Assembly (NCBI GenBank): GCA_001508005.1
Contig: LGEZ01000003.1
Coordinates: forward strand, 1-64,000
Length of the DNA: 64,000 bases
Direction of reading: 5' to 3'
DNA from: Clostridia bacterium 41_269
Lineage (GTDB): Bacteria; Bacillota; DTU086
In this document: positions 48,603 through 58,325 of the stretch, one piece after another
Layout of the letters: each line of letters begins with the position of its first letter
Numbering within the stretch: the first letter of the stretch is position 1
The notes under the pieces: generated by a model
Database searches by the model: none
What the model was told of the DNA's origin: nothing
Seen by the model: the letters and a program-made list of their open reading frames with translations, nothing else
Position numbers and translations under genes: made by a program

Positions 48603-49052
48603 TTGAGGAGTATAGTAAGAGCAGGCATAATTGCATCCATTTATGTGGTCCTCTGTATTGTGCTTCAGCCCATAAGCTATGGGGTAATACAGCTCAGAAT
48701 TGCAGAGGCCCTTACGGTGCTGCCCATTTTATATAAGGAAGCCGTTTGGGCTATTTTTGTGGGTGTTCTTTTGGCTAATATTTATGGAGGGCTTGGTATA
48801 GCTGATATAGTTGTTGGAAGCCTTACCAGCCTTGCCGCAGCATACCTTACCTATATTTTACGGAATTCGTGGGCGGCATATCTTCCGCCCATAGTTCTTA
48901 ATGCCTTCATAATAAGTATTTATCTGCATGCTCTTCTTAACTTCCCCTATTGGGCAACGGTTTTGAGCATAGGGATAAGCCAGACCATAGTTGTTTTTGG
49001 TTTGGGATATCCCCTTATCAGGTATCTCCGCAGGTATGAAGAGAAAAATTAA
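48603..49052 (+). CDS. queT: QueT family transporter (queuosine precursor)
   Basis: A 149-residue membrane protein, the substrate-binding subunit of an ECF-type transporter, with five or six helices and the family start IVRAGIIASIYVVLCIVLQPISYG followed by LRIAEALTVLP, which is the QueT signature. It is thought to import a queuosine precursor such as preQ1. TTG start after AGGGGAGGTAGGG. It is inserted between selB and tRNA-Sec. No preQ1 riboswitch was seen upstream. Confidence 0.85.
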   Translation: MRSIVRAGIIASIYVVLCIVLQPISYGVIQLRIAEALTVLPILYKEAVWAIFVGVLLANIYGGLGIADIVVGSLTSLAAAYLTYILRNSWAAYLPPIVLNAFIISIYLHALLNFPYWATVLSIGISQTIVVFGLGYPLIRYLRRYEEKN

Positions 49053-49078
49053 AAAAATGAAAGTTAAAGGCTTAGTTT

Positions 49079-49177
49079 GGGGGCGGATCGGGTCTGGTGG
49101 CCTGCACGGACTTCAAATCCGATGGGACGCAGGAAAACCCTGCGTTCGGTGGGTTCGATTCCCACACGCTCCCGCCA
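49079..49177 (+). tRNA. selC: tRNA-Sec (anticodon TCA)
   Basis: 99 nt with encoded CCA. Acceptor GGGGGCG pairs with CGCTCCC, the variable arm is long (GGGACGCAGG..CCTGCGTTC), and the anticodon loop CTTCAAA reads UGA. The location beside selAB confirms the identity. Confidence 0.93.
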
Positions 49178-49398
49178 GATACAGGAGGCTGCTTGGTTAA
49201 GTTATTTTAGGGATTTTTTATTATATAAACCTTTTATTTAAAAAAGGAATAAAGACCCTTTTTGACGAATAAATAACTGGCTATTTGCCTTAAGTTTAGG
49301 GTTGGGGGTTATTAAAAAAGCAGTGGGCATATTTATTTAATAATTAAAAGGGTTGCTTTTTAAAGTTAAAATAATTTTAAGAAAGGAGTGGATGTATA

Positions 49399-50526
49399 GT
49401 GCTCATTTTAGAGACCATTGTGCTTTGTATTCTGGTCATGGTATTCTGTCTTTTTTTTGTTAACGCCGTTGAAGCCCTCGCAGAACAGATAGGCCTTTCC
49501 CAAACCGCTGCAGGAAGCGTTTTAGCTTCTTTGGGAACGGCGACCCCCGAAACCCTGGTTCCTGTTATTGCTATACTTTTCGGCAGCAGCGGAGGAGGTG
49601 GAGGGCACGGTCATGACATAGGGGTCGGTGCTATTCTTGGTGCTCCTTTCATGCTTACAACTATCGCCCTAGGAGTTGTTGGACTGACTGCAGCGATACA
49701 GGTCATGACCGGGAACAGGAAAACTCCATATCTGGATCTTGAACCCGGTATTCTCCGCAATTTTAAGTTTTTCTTTGTCTTTTATCCCCTGGCAATCATT
49801 GCTGCATTAATTGGTTCTCGTCCTCTCAACTATGCATTGGGTGTTTTCCTTCTCCTAGGATATGCCTACTTCGTATATACCACATTTAAAACTCCTGAGG
49901 AACAAGCTGAAGGCGAAGCAGTGGCTGCAACAGAAGAGGGAGCTGAAGTTTCCAGTTCTGGTCATGGTCATGGCGGGCATGAAGAGGAAGAACATGCTGA
50001 CCTGTGGCTGAATAAAATCTTTCGTTTTGAGGAGCCCCCTGTGTGGCTGTCCGTTGTTCAGCTATTGGGAGGCTTTGTTTTAATGGCATATACAATTAAG
50101 GTTTTTGCTGACACGCTGGGGCACTTGTCAGATGCTTATGGAATTCCTGCTGCTGTGCTGTCTCTCGTGGTTGCACCATTAGCAACGGAACTTCCGGAAG
50201 TGGGCGGTGCCAGCGTATTCTGGACGGCAAGACATAAGGATACCCTTGCCCTTGGTAACATCACCGGAGCAATGGTTTACCAGAGTTCCATTGCTGTATG
50301 TTTGGGGCTCTTCCTTACGGAATGGAAGCTTACTGGTGATGTTGTAGCAAGTATTGCTGTTGCACTCATTTCCGGTGGTATTATCTTTGGTTATTATCTC
50401 ATGAAGAAGCGTCTATCGGCATGGGTGGCTCTATCAGGCTGCTTCTTCTACATTGCATATCTCTGGTATGTGTTTTCCACAGGGGCAGGGGGGGGCTCAC
50501 TGAGCTTCCGCGCAGTCCCTTTTTAA
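49399..50526 (+). CDS. CaCA superfamily cation exchanger with histidine-rich loops
   Basis: A 375-residue membrane protein with about ten helices and two inverted alpha-repeats: SLGTATPETLVP near residue 44 and APLATELPEVGGA near 256, each followed by GAILGAPF or GNITGAMV. This is the Na/Ca exchanger fold. Unusually, GGGGGHGHD (H70, H72) interrupts the first repeat, and the central loop has HGHGGHEEEEH (H189-H199) after an acidic stretch. Such histidines could bind Zn, Ni or Co, so the substrate may not be calcium. GTG or TTG start region behind AAGGAG. Confidence 0.8.
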   Translation: MLILETIVLCILVMVFCLFFVNAVEALAEQIGLSQTAAGSVLASLGTATPETLVPVIAILFGSSGGGGGHGHDIGVGAILGAPFMLTTIALGVVGLTAAIQVMTGNRKTPYLDLEPGILRNFKFFFVFYPLAIIAALIGSRPLNYALGVFLLLGYAYFVYTTFKTPEEQAEGEAVAATEEGAEVSSSGHGHGGHEEEEHADLWLNKIFRFEEPPVWLSVVQLLGGFVLMAYTIKVFADTLGHLSDAYGIPAAVLSLVVAPLATELPEVGGASVFWTARHKDTLALGNITGAMVYQSSIAVCLGLFLTEWKLTGDVVASIAVALISGGIIFGYYLMKKRLSAWVALSGCFFYIAYLWYVFSTGAGGGSLSFRAVPF

Positions 50527-50572
50527 TTTTTTGAGTTATGTGCATTAGGCAGATATATTTGACAAGAAATGG

Positions 50573-50604
50573 GGCGGCTCTTGAATTTGTCTCAAGGGCC
50601 GCTT
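50573..50604 (+). terminator. Terminator after the exchanger
   Basis: GCGGCTCTTGA pairs with TCAAGGGCCGC across a 7-base loop, one mismatch; only a short T run follows. Confidence 0.5.
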
Positions 50605-50654
50605 TGTATGAAAGGTACCTTGCTTTAGGAATGTAAGACAAAATGCAAGATAAT

Positions 50655-50696
50655 GATATAGGGTGATGGAAAAACGATATAGGGTGATGGAAAAAC
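50655..50696 (+). repeat. Exact 21-base tandem duplication
   Basis: GATATAGGGTGATGGAAAAAC occurs twice head to tail (50655-50675 and 50676-50696), ending 15 bases before the start codon of the Na/Pi cotransporter gene. Confidence 0.9.
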
Positions 50697-50711
50697 AAGG
50701 GGTTGTGACTC

Positions 50712-52408
50712 ATGAGTATTCCAGCTGTCTTAATGAATCTGTTGGGTGGGCTGGCTCTTTTCATTTACGGCATGCGGACCATGGGCGAAGGTCTGCAAAA
50801 AGTTGCCGGGGACAGACTTAGAAAATTTCTTGAAGTTTTAACAGGTGTACCCATTATGGGTGTTTTGGCAGGAACATTGGTTACCGCCATTATACAGAGC
50901 AGTAGTGCAACCACAGTTATGGTGGTGGGTTTTGTCAATGCTGGTCTCATGACACTTAGACAAGCGATAGGAGTAATAATGGGTGCCAACATAGGAACGA
51001 CAGTAACTGCTCAGCTTATAGCATTTAAGTTGGAAGAATTTATTTTCCCAATAATTGCCTTTGGATTTGGTATGTATTTTATTGCAAAAAGTAAAAACTT
51101 AAAGTATTTAGGCCAGGTAATATTGGGCTTTGGTCTCCTTTTTTTGGGGCTAGAAATAATGTCAGATTCCATGGCCCTCTTCAGGAATATGAGGGGTTTA
51201 AGGAGCTTATTGTCAATTTTGGAAAATATCCATTGATTGGAGTAATGGTTGGTACTATCATGACCATGATTATTCAAAGCAGCAGTGCCACTATAGGTAT
51301 GCTTATTGCTGTTGCTTCCCAGGGACTTGTTCCGTTGGATGCTGCTATTCCCATTATGTTTGGAGATAATATAGGAACATGCATTACGGCGGTTTTGGCA
51401 AGTATTGGGACAAGCCTAACAGCACGAAGGGCAGCATTGGCCCATGTATTTTTTAATGTTATAGGAACAATTATTTTTCTATTGTTTCTTCCCTTTTTTA
51501 AGGAATTGGTTTTATATATTTCACCTGACAATGATATTGCCCGTCAGATTGCAAATGCACATACATCTTTTAATGTGTTGAGCACAATTCTATTTCTTCC
51601 CCTTATAGGTTTTCTAGAGAAAATGGTATGCTTAGCTGCTCCAGGGGAAGAAAAACAAATACAAAGGGGTCCTATGTATTTAGATGAAAGAGTGCTCAGC
51701 AGCCCCAGCATTGCCCTTTCCCTTGCCTCAAAGGAAATTATCCGCATGGGAAAGATAAGCAGAGATAATCTCGAGGATGCGGTGAAATCATTTATTAATA
51801 AGGATTATAAGTTAATACAACATGTATATGATATGGAGGATGTCATAGATGAACTGGAAAAGGAAATAACTTTTTATCTAGCTAAAATTTCTCAATATTC
51901 CATGACACCTTCACAGTCAGAAAAACACGGAGGGCTCCTTCATGCAGTAAACGATTTTGAACGAGTGGGAGATCATGCGGAAAATATTGCTGATCTGGCC
52001 AAGAAAAGAATTGAAGAAAACCTTCCTTTCAGCGAGCAGGCCATCAGTGAATTGGAAAATATGCACAATTATGTTCTAAAAACCCTGGATCTATGTGTTC
52101 TCACGCTGGAAAAAGAAGATAGGAAGCTGGCAGAAGAGATTGTAAAACGGGAGCACCAAATCGACCTAATGGAGAAAAAGCTTCGCAAGAATCACATAGA
52201 TAGATTAAACGCTGGTCTTTGTTACCCTGCTTCAGGAGTGGTTTTCCTGGATGTGCTCAGCAATTTGGAACGGGTAGGAGATCATTCACACAATATTGCT
52301 CAGGTAGTTTTAGGAGAGATTTATCCTGCGGTGGAATTAAGCATTGCTAAAGAAGAGGAAAAAGAAGAAGAAGAAAAGGAGGATATAATAGGAGAACAAC
52401 GAAATTAG
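50712..52408 (+). CDS. Na/Pi cotransporter family protein with PhoU-like domain (frameshifted)
   Basis: Type II sodium-phosphate cotransporter. Two QSSSAT motifs (QSSSATTV and QSSSATIG) mark the inverted repeats of the membrane domain; the C-terminal third is a PhoU-like helical domain with ERVGDHAENIADL and ERVGDHSHNIAQV. The first frame runs to 51236 and the second is continuous from before 51182. The junction is at CCC (51175-51177): with four Cs the reading would be SMAPLQEYEGFKELI, as in homologues. Start ATG 50712. One missing C explains the split; the two halves are otherwise intact. Confidence 0.85.
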
Positions 52409-52426
52409 TATTATAAAAAACTAAAT

Positions 52427-52449
52427 GCCCCTTTTAGTAAGGGCTTTTT
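52427..52449 (+). terminator. Terminator after the Na/Pi cotransporter
   Basis: GCCCCTTTTAGTAAGGGC hairpin followed by TTTTTGTTTTTT. Confidence 0.65.
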
Positions 52450-52592
52450 GTTTTTTAATAATTACTTACATTTTAAAAATTTTTTTCGTTAAGAATAATT
52501 ATAGTCGTATGTCCGAAATGATGTTATACTTATAATATAGAAACATTATAAAGATGCAGATTTAGTCCTAAAAAGGAAGGGGAGTGAATTTA

Positions 52593-52805
52593 ATGAACAC
52601 TGTAAGCTGTGAGTGTTTGTCCTGCGGACATATTTTTGAAGTGGAGCAGGATGATTTGAGAGCTGGTAAAAAATTTTCCTGTCCCAACTGTGGTTATGAG
52701 CACTGTATGCCGGAAGGTGCAAGAAAGAAAGAATTCCGCGAAGGACCCATACCTGTACACGGGCGCAGTCCCTATACAGGATACAGTTTTTGGCCCAGGC
52801 ATTGA
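52593..52805 (+). CDS. Small zinc-ribbon protein
   Basis: A 70-residue protein with two cysteine pairs, CLSCGHIF near residue 8 and CPNCGYEHC near residue 30, forming a likely zinc ribbon. The C-terminal tail is rich in arginine, proline and aromatic residues. ATG at 52593 with AAGGGGAGTG upstream. The function is unknown. Confidence 0.6.
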   Translation: MNTVSCECLSCGHIFEVEQDDLRAGKKFSCPNCGYEHCMPEGARKKEFREGPIPVHGRSPYTGYSFWPRH

Positions 52806-52811
52806 ATAAAA

Positions 52812-52833
52812 AAGAGGAGCGAGAGCTCCTCTT
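52812..52833. terminator. Bidirectional terminator
   Basis: AAGAGGAGC-GAGA-GCTCCTCTT between the zinc-ribbon gene and the convergent acyl-CoA synthetase gene. Confidence 0.7.
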
Positions 52834-54487
52834 ATTGATTGTTGTTTATTTTTCTTCCCAGCCTTCTGGCTGCTTCTTCTCTTAACTTATACTTTTGAAT
52901 TTTTCCATTTGCGGTCATGGGGAAGCTGTCCACAAAGAAAATATATTTGGGTATTTTATATCGGGCAATTTTGCCCCGGCAGTAGTCCTGAATATCGCTG
53001 GGTTCCATGGAGTATCCTTCTTTAAGCTGAACAAAGGCAGCCACTTCTTCTCCATATTTTTCGTCAGGCACCCCTACAATTTGGACATCTTTTATGCCTT
53101 CCATGGTGTAGAGAAAATCTTCAACTTCTTTAGGATATATGTTTTCTCCTCCACGAATGATCATGTCTTTTATTCTGCCGGTGATTTTATAATATCCCCT
53201 CTCATCTTTTATGGCAACATCTCCTGTATGCAGCCATCCGTCTTTGTCTATAACAGCTGCAGTTTCCTCCGGCATTTTGTAGTAGCCTTTCATTATGTTA
53301 TATCCTCTGGCGCACAATTCCCCTGGCACATTGGGAGGAACTTCCTTTCCTGTTTCGGGATCAACAATTTTTACCTCTACACCGTCTAAAGGTTTGCCCA
53401 CAGTGGAAACCCTTACATCCAGAGGATCATCGGTTCTGGTCTGAGTGATCACCGGAGAGGCTTCTGTAAGGCCATATGCAATGGTTATTTCCCGGCAGTG
53501 CATTTTTTCAATAACCTGCCTCATTACAGGCTCAGGACAAGGGGAACCTGCCATTATCCCCGTTCTTAGGGATGAGAGATCGAACATATCAAACATTGGG
53601 TGGGTAAGTTCAGCGATGAACATTGTGGGAACTCCATAAAGGGCAGTGCATTTTTCTTTCTGTACCGTTGCCAGGGTTTTTAGGGGATCAAAATATTCAA
53701 TGGGGCAGAGGGTTCCCCCATGGGTGTATATGGCCATTACCCCCAGTACTATTCCAAAACAGTGGAAAAGGGGCACAGGCAGGCAGAGCCGATCTTCACA
53801 GGTGAATTTCTGCCTTTCACCGATATGATAGCCGTTGTTTATTATGTTGTAATGGGTAAGCATAACTCCCTTTGGGAAGCCTGTGGTTCCTGATGTGTAC
53901 TGCATATTTATTACGTCATGGGGATCCAGCTCCTCTGCTGCCTTTCTGAATTTGGATTCTGAAATGGTGCAGGAAAGGGCTATGACTTCGTTTATGTTGT
54001 ACATTCCTCGATGTTTTTCGGGTCCCAGATATATTACATTTTTTAAGTATGGAAAACGCTTACTTGTTAGGTGTCCCCGGGGACAGGTTTTAAGCTCCGG
54101 TACCAGGTCGTATATTGTCTGGATATAGTCTATGTCCCTAAATCCATCGATAATAATTACTGCTTTGGCGTCTGACTGTTTCAATATGTATTCAACTTCC
54201 TTAGGCCTGTAATTTGTGTTTACTGTAACCAATACTACTCCTATTTTTGCTGTGGCAAACAGCATTACTACCCAATCAGGAACGTTAGTGGCCCATATGG
54301 CAGCATGATCACCTTTTTTAAGGCCCAAAGCCATAAGACCTTTGGCCACCTTGTTTACCCTTTCATTAAGCTGAGCGAAGGTATAACGCAGGTTCCTGTC
54401 GCTGTATACCAGGGCTTCCCTGTCGGGATATTTTTTTGCGTTTTCTTCAAGAAGTTCTCCCAAAGTGATGTTAAAAAATTTGGTCAT
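52832..54487 (-). CDS. AMP-dependent acyl-CoA synthetase/ligase
   Basis: Adenylate-forming enzyme of about 551 residues that activates a carboxylic acid with ATP and CoA. Core motifs: [13 protein letters not shown] near residue 192, [30 protein letters not shown] and the C-terminal catalytic lysine in [13 protein letters not shown]. Medium- or long-chain fatty acids are the likely substrates, but this is not settled by sequence. The ATG at 54487 has GGAGGG 7 bases upstream. It is 17 bases downstream of the XRE-cupin regulator. Confidence 0.9.
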   Translation of the reverse strand: MTKFFNITLGELLEENAKKYPDREALVYSDRNLRYTFAQLNERVNKVAKGLMALGLKKGDHAAIWATNVPDWVVMLFATAKIGVVLVTVNTNYRPKEVEYILKQSDAKAVIIIDGFRDIDYIQTIYDLVPELKTCPRGHLTSKRFPYLKNVIYLGPEKHRGMYNINEVIALSCTISESKFRKAAEELDPHDVINMQYTSGTTGFPKGVMLTHYNIINNGYHIGERQKFTCEDRLCLPVPLFHCFGIVLGVMAIYTHGGTLCPIEYFDPLKTLATVQKEKCTALYGVPTMFIAELTHPMFDMFDLSSLRTGIMAGSPCPEPVMRQVIEKMHCREITIAYGLTEASPVITQTRTDDPLDVRVSTVGKPLDGVEVKIVDPETGKEVPPNVPGELCARGYNIMKGYYKMPEETAAVIDKDGWLHTGDVAIKDERGYYKITGRIKDMIIRGGENIYPKEVEDFLYTMEGIKDVQIVGVPDEKYGEEVAAFVQLKEGYSMEPSDIQDYCRGKIARYKIPKYIFFVDSFPMTANGKIQKYKLREEAARRLGRKINNNQ

Positions 54488-54504
54488 CATAGATCCCTCC
54501 ACAG

Positions 54505-55081
54505 CTAAACCGGTGTATAAACCACAGCAATAAATTTAGCAGGTTTTCCGTTGCTGCGCACATTGTGGGGTACAACGGAATCATAGTAGATGCTGTCGCC
54601 GGGTTTTAAGATGTAGGTATCTTTTCCGTAAGTAATTACCAGCTCTCCCTCCAGCAGATATAGGAATTCTTCTCCCTCATGGCTTGACATCTGAGGATTG
54701 TTTTCGTTACTGGGGTCTATGGTAATAAGGAAAGGCTCCATGTAGCGGTCCTCTTTGTTGTAACCTAGGGACTCAAAGTTTAAATCTCCTACCTTTGTTT
54801 CCTTTGATGGAAACCTCATTACTCTGCGCTTATCCTCTTTTCTAACTACAACGCAATTTGTGGTTATTTCATCGTCAAGGAATGTACCAAGCCTTACTCC
54901 CAGTGCCCGGGCAATCTTAATAAGGGGGGGCAAGGGAAGGGTATGCTTGGGCATTTTCAATCTGTTCTACAAGTTCTGTTGAAAGACCAGCCCTTTCCGC
55001 AAGCTCTTCCACTGTTATGTTTTGAAATTCTCTAAGCTGTTTTATTTTTTTACCCACACTTACCTCCTTAGCTGCATCCAT
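54505..55081 (-). CDS. XRE-family regulator with cupin sensor domain (frameshifted)
   Basis: Predicted transcription factor: N-terminal helix-turn-helix ([20 protein letters not shown]) and a C-terminal cupin domain ([34 protein letters not shown]) with metal-type histidine and glutamate residues. The frame breaks at seven consecutive Gs on the plus strand (54924-54930). With six, the reading would continue [20 protein letters not shown], as expected for the family. Starts: ATG 55081 or GTG 55057, the latter with AAGGAGG. It probably controls the acyl-CoA synthetase gene downstream. Confidence 0.78.
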
Positions 55082-55128
55082 GGCTCGATCTTCTCCTTTC
55101 CCGCTTAAGTTTTTGCCTGTATCTTTTA

Positions 55129-55157
55129 ATTAAAATACAGCTGTTCCATTCTGTCAA
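55129..55157 (-). promoter_or_regulatory. Promoter of the XRE-cupin and acyl-CoA synthetase operon
   Basis: TTGACA (55152-55157), 17 bases, TTTAAT (55129-55134) on the minus strand, 48 bases before the ATG. Confidence 0.6.
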
Positions 55158-55359
55158 TGAAGAGCAGCCCTTTTTTTCGTATCTTTTTGTTAGAAATTCT
55201 ACCAAACAACCATTTCATATGGTGGGTTTAAAAATGGGAATGGAGGCATTACAATTTTTTGTTATAAGCGGTTTATGACCTTTAAAAAGATAAAGGGAGG
55301 CAGAAAAGGCTGATTGGATCAGCAGATCAGCTGCTACAGCTTTAATTTGCTGTATTGGC

Positions 55360-55974
55360 TTATTGGATGGGGGGAAAGGCAAATTGGACAGAGGAGGGAA
55401 AAAAGCAAACTAGCGGTATAACTTTTTTAAATTTCTTTGCATCATTATTCTTTTTTTTTCTTTTATTAAGAGCCTTTATACTGTTATTGTTAGGCTTTGT
55501 CCTCTTAGGTTTGCTGTCTTGGAAAATACGTTGGTCCCCGAATTTAACAATTATAAAGTTGCTGAGTATTCCAAAAAGGGTATGGCCCAAAAAGGATGTC
55601 AGGGCTGTGCCCGGGGAAACAGGGTATACGGGCTGATTTTTGCCGATGCTTCCAAGAAAGCCGTACATTGCAACCCAGAAGATACTTCCCGTTCCCATTC
55701 CCTTAAGAAACCAGCGGTCCTTTCCCGTGTGAGTTAAGAGATAAGCATTGACAACACCAATGGTTATAGCCGTTGAAAAGTCAGATAAAATTCCCACTAT
55801 TCTGCCCACAGTAGTTTTTATATCCCTTTTTTTCAAGAAAAAACCTGCAGCAGTGTCAACAAAGCTTTTTTGAGAAAATCCCCTGCTTTCTGCATATCGG
55901 CTCACTAAGTTTTTACCTATGTTGGCTGCTATGCCGGACAATAATCCCAAGGTAAACCTATCTTTTATCTTCAA
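55360..55974 (-). CDS. Hypothetical membrane protein
   Basis: A 204-residue protein with three to four hydrophobic segments between about 8 and 150 and a very basic C-terminal tail (KALNKRKKKNNDAKKFKKV). I do not recognise the family with certainty. The last 20 residues are hydrophobic and aromatic, and the true end may differ. It is divergent from trkH, 120 bases apart. Confidence 0.45.
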   Translation of the reverse strand: MKIKDRFTLGLLSGIAANIGKNLVSRYAESRGFSQKSFVDTAAGFFLKKRDIKTTVGRIVGILSDFSTAITIGVVNAYLLTHTGKDRWFLKGMGTGSIFWVAMYGFLGSIGKNQPVYPVSPGTALTSFLGHTLFGILSNFIIVKFGDQRIFQDSKPKRTKPNNNSIKALNKRKKKNNDAKKFKKVIPLVCFFPSSVQFAFPPIQ

Positions 55975-56038
55975 AGGGAACCACCCTTTGTGCCTGAAAA
56001 TAAATGTGCTTCTTTTAGTGTTGATTTTTCCATTAAAA

Positions 56039-56066
56039 TTGATACATAATAATGGAGAAATAATAT
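56039..56066 (+). promoter_or_regulatory. Possible promoter of trkH
   Basis: TTGATA (56039-56044), 16 bases, TAATAT (56061-56066), 29 bases before the start codon. Confidence 0.4.
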
Positions 56067-56094
56067 AAATAATTTAAGTAAGTAGGGGGCCGAT

Positions 56095-57454
56095 ATGGCA
56101 CCTGGCTTTGTTTTATATAAAAAGAATAAAAAGAAGCAAAAGTCATTAAATCCTCCTCGATATTTAGCCGTGGGTTTTTTGATTATTATATTTATTGGGG
56201 CCGTGCTTTTGAGCATGCCCTTTTGCTGGAATGAAGGGTGCCGGGTAGAATTTGTAGATGCTCTTTTTACGGCAACGTCTGCTGTTTGCGTAACGGGCTT
56301 AGTGGTAGTGGATACCGCGGATACTTTTAATATCTATGGACAGCTGATTATTCTTTTTTTAATCCAAATTGGAGGCCTTGGTTTTATGACCGCAGGGGTT
56401 TTGGTAGCCCTGCTGGTGGGTAAAAAAATATCCCTGCGCCACAAATTGATTCTACAGGAATCCATAAGTCAGCTTTCCATGCACGATTTAATAAGAGTAG
56501 CTTCTAGGATTGCCCTTACAGCCTTTATTATTGAGATTCTTGGAGGAATAATACTGGGGATAATATGGTTTAAGCATTTCGGCCTAAGATCCTTTTATCT
56601 GGGCATTTTCCATTCCGTATCTGCTTTCAATAATGCAGGATTTGATATTTTTGGCAATTTTCGAAGTTTTTCTTCCTATACCCAAAACCCAGCGGTGCTC
56701 TTGACCATTATGGCTTTAATTATATTGGGAGGTCTTGGGTTTACGGTAATTTGGGATATTTTATTTTATTTTAAAAACCGAAAGCTTACTTTCCACAGTA
56801 AAGTGGTGGTTGCTGTCACATCCATCCTTTTATTTATGGGAACTTTTGCAGCTCTTCTGCTGGAAGGCTTCAACAGATATACTTTGGGTTCCTTGCCATT
56901 GAGGGATAAAATTTTAAATGCGTTGTTTTTTGCTGTGACCCCAAGAACAGCTGGTTTTGCTACCCTGAACGTGGGGTCCTTTTCTGATGCGTTCCTTTTT
57001 TTTTATGATCATTTTAATGTTTATTGGAGCTTCTCCGGGTTCCACTGGAGGTGGTGTTAAAACCACTACCATCGCTGCTCTTTTAGCTTCTCTTTGGTCA
57101 AATATTAGGGGGCAAAAATCAGCTGTTATTTTTAACAGACGCATTCCTCAGGACAAAGTTGAAAGGGCAGTGGTTATAATCTTTTTGTCCCTTTTTTTGG
57201 TGATTTTTTGTACAATGATTCTAAGTGTTACCGAAAGGGCTCCCTTTATTGATGTTCTCTTTGAAACTGTTTCAGCTTTTGGAACTGTGGGTCTTACTAC
57301 TGGATTAACTCCAAAACTTAGTGCAGTGGGCAAAGCTGTTATAATGTTTGTAATGTTTGCGGGAAGGGTAGGTCCCTTGTCCTTGGCCTTTGCTTTGGGA
57401 AGAAGGGATAAGCAGCTTTATGAATACCCCCAGGGAATTTTAAATCTTGGTTAG
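56095..57454 (+). CDS. Potassium uptake protein TrkH/KtrB (frameshifted)
   Basis: Membrane ion channel subunit of the Trk/Ktr superfamily. The selectivity-filter repeats are recognisable: SAVCVTGLV, SAFNNAGFD, TPRTAGFAT and AFGTVGLTTG. The first frame ends at 57060 and the second continues MIILMFIGASPGSTGGGVKTTT. The break falls in nine Ts (56996-57004); with eight, the reading FLFFMIILMFIGASPG is normal. ATG start after AGGGGG. Followed 12 bases later by its RCK partner. Confidence 0.87.
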
Positions 57455-57466
57455 GAGGAAGCTAGG

Positions 57467-58120
57467 ATGGGACAGTATGTAGTTATAGGCTTGGGGAGAT
57501 TTGGGGAAAGTGTAGCCAGAACATTAAGCTCTTTAGGTCATGAGGTTTTAGTTATTGATAAATCTGAAGAAAAAGTGCAGGAGATTGCAGATTTTGTTAC
57601 CACAGCGATAAAAGCCGATGCCCAAAATGAAGAATTTTTACGCAGTGTGGATATTGCCAGCTATGATGCTGTGGTTGTGGCTATGGCTCAAAGTGTAGAA
57701 GCAAATATTTTGGTTAACATGCTACTTAAGGATTTGGGAGTGAAATATATTGTTGCAAAAGCTCAGAGCAAACTTCACGGTGAAGTATTGGAAAAAATAG
57801 GAGTAAATAAGATAATTTATCCTGAATGGGATATGGGAGAAAGAGTGGCTAGAGCCTTGACTATGTCCCACAATATTTTGGATTATGTAGAGATTTCTCC
57901 TGAACATACCATAGTGGAAATTGCTGCGCCTGAGGAGTTTGTGGGCAAAACTTTAAGGCAGCTGGACTTGAGGGCAAGATGCAATATAAGCATTTTGGCT
58001 GCTAAAAAGGGTGATAATGTCGTAGTTGCCCCTGGGGGAGAGTATATAATTGATCGGGGCGATATTCTTGTGGCCATTGGATCCTATAGGGATTTAAGGA
58101 AGCTGGAAAATAAAATTTAA
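57467..58120 (+). CDS. Potassium uptake regulatory protein TrkA/KtrA
   Basis: A 217-residue cytosolic gating subunit. The RCK_N domain starts with the nucleotide-binding VVIGLGRFGESVARTL, followed by a C-terminal RCK_C domain (EEFVGKTLRQLDLRAR, VVAPGGEYIIDRGDILVAIG). ATP/ADP, and in relatives c-di-AMP, control opening of the TrkH/KtrB channel encoded just upstream. ATG start after TTAGGAGGAAGC. Confidence 0.93.
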   Translation: MGQYVVIGLGRFGESVARTLSSLGHEVLVIDKSEEKVQEIADFVTTAIKADAQNEEFLRSVDIASYDAVVVAMAQSVEANILVNMLLKDLGVKYIVAKAQSKLHGEVLEKIGVNKIIYPEWDMGERVARALTMSHNILDYVEISPEHTIVEIAAPEEFVGKTLRQLDLRARCNISILAAKKGDNVVVAPGGEYIIDRGDILVAIGSYRDLRKLENKI

Positions 58121-58126
58121 GCTGAG

Positions 58127-58145
58127 AGGGCAAAAGCCCTTTTTT
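58127..58145 (+). terminator. Terminator after trkA
   Basis: AGGGC-AAAA-GCCCT followed by TTTTT, 6 bases after the stop. Confidence 0.7.
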
Positions 58146-58325
58146 AATTTCTTAAAATTTTTTGTCTTTATAGTTGGACAATCTATGTTTTTTTAAATCA
58201 TTAAATATATATATAACTTACATATATTTTTATATTTTAAAGACATATTTCGACAGAAATTTGAAATGGTTTTTTGTATACTAAAAACTAGTGTTGGCTT
58301 TTTAAAAAAGGGGGGAGGAATTCTT

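Noticed and set aside
51160-51240. Two separate phosphate transporter genes instead of one
   Set aside because: The second frame continues the same domain upstream of its apparent start with family-like residues, so it is one gene with a one-base shift.
52593-52805. Zinc-ribbon protein as a selenoprotein
   Set aside because: No in-frame UGA is present; cysteines fill all ligand positions. I saw no convincing UGA-interrupted selenoprotein gene in the window.
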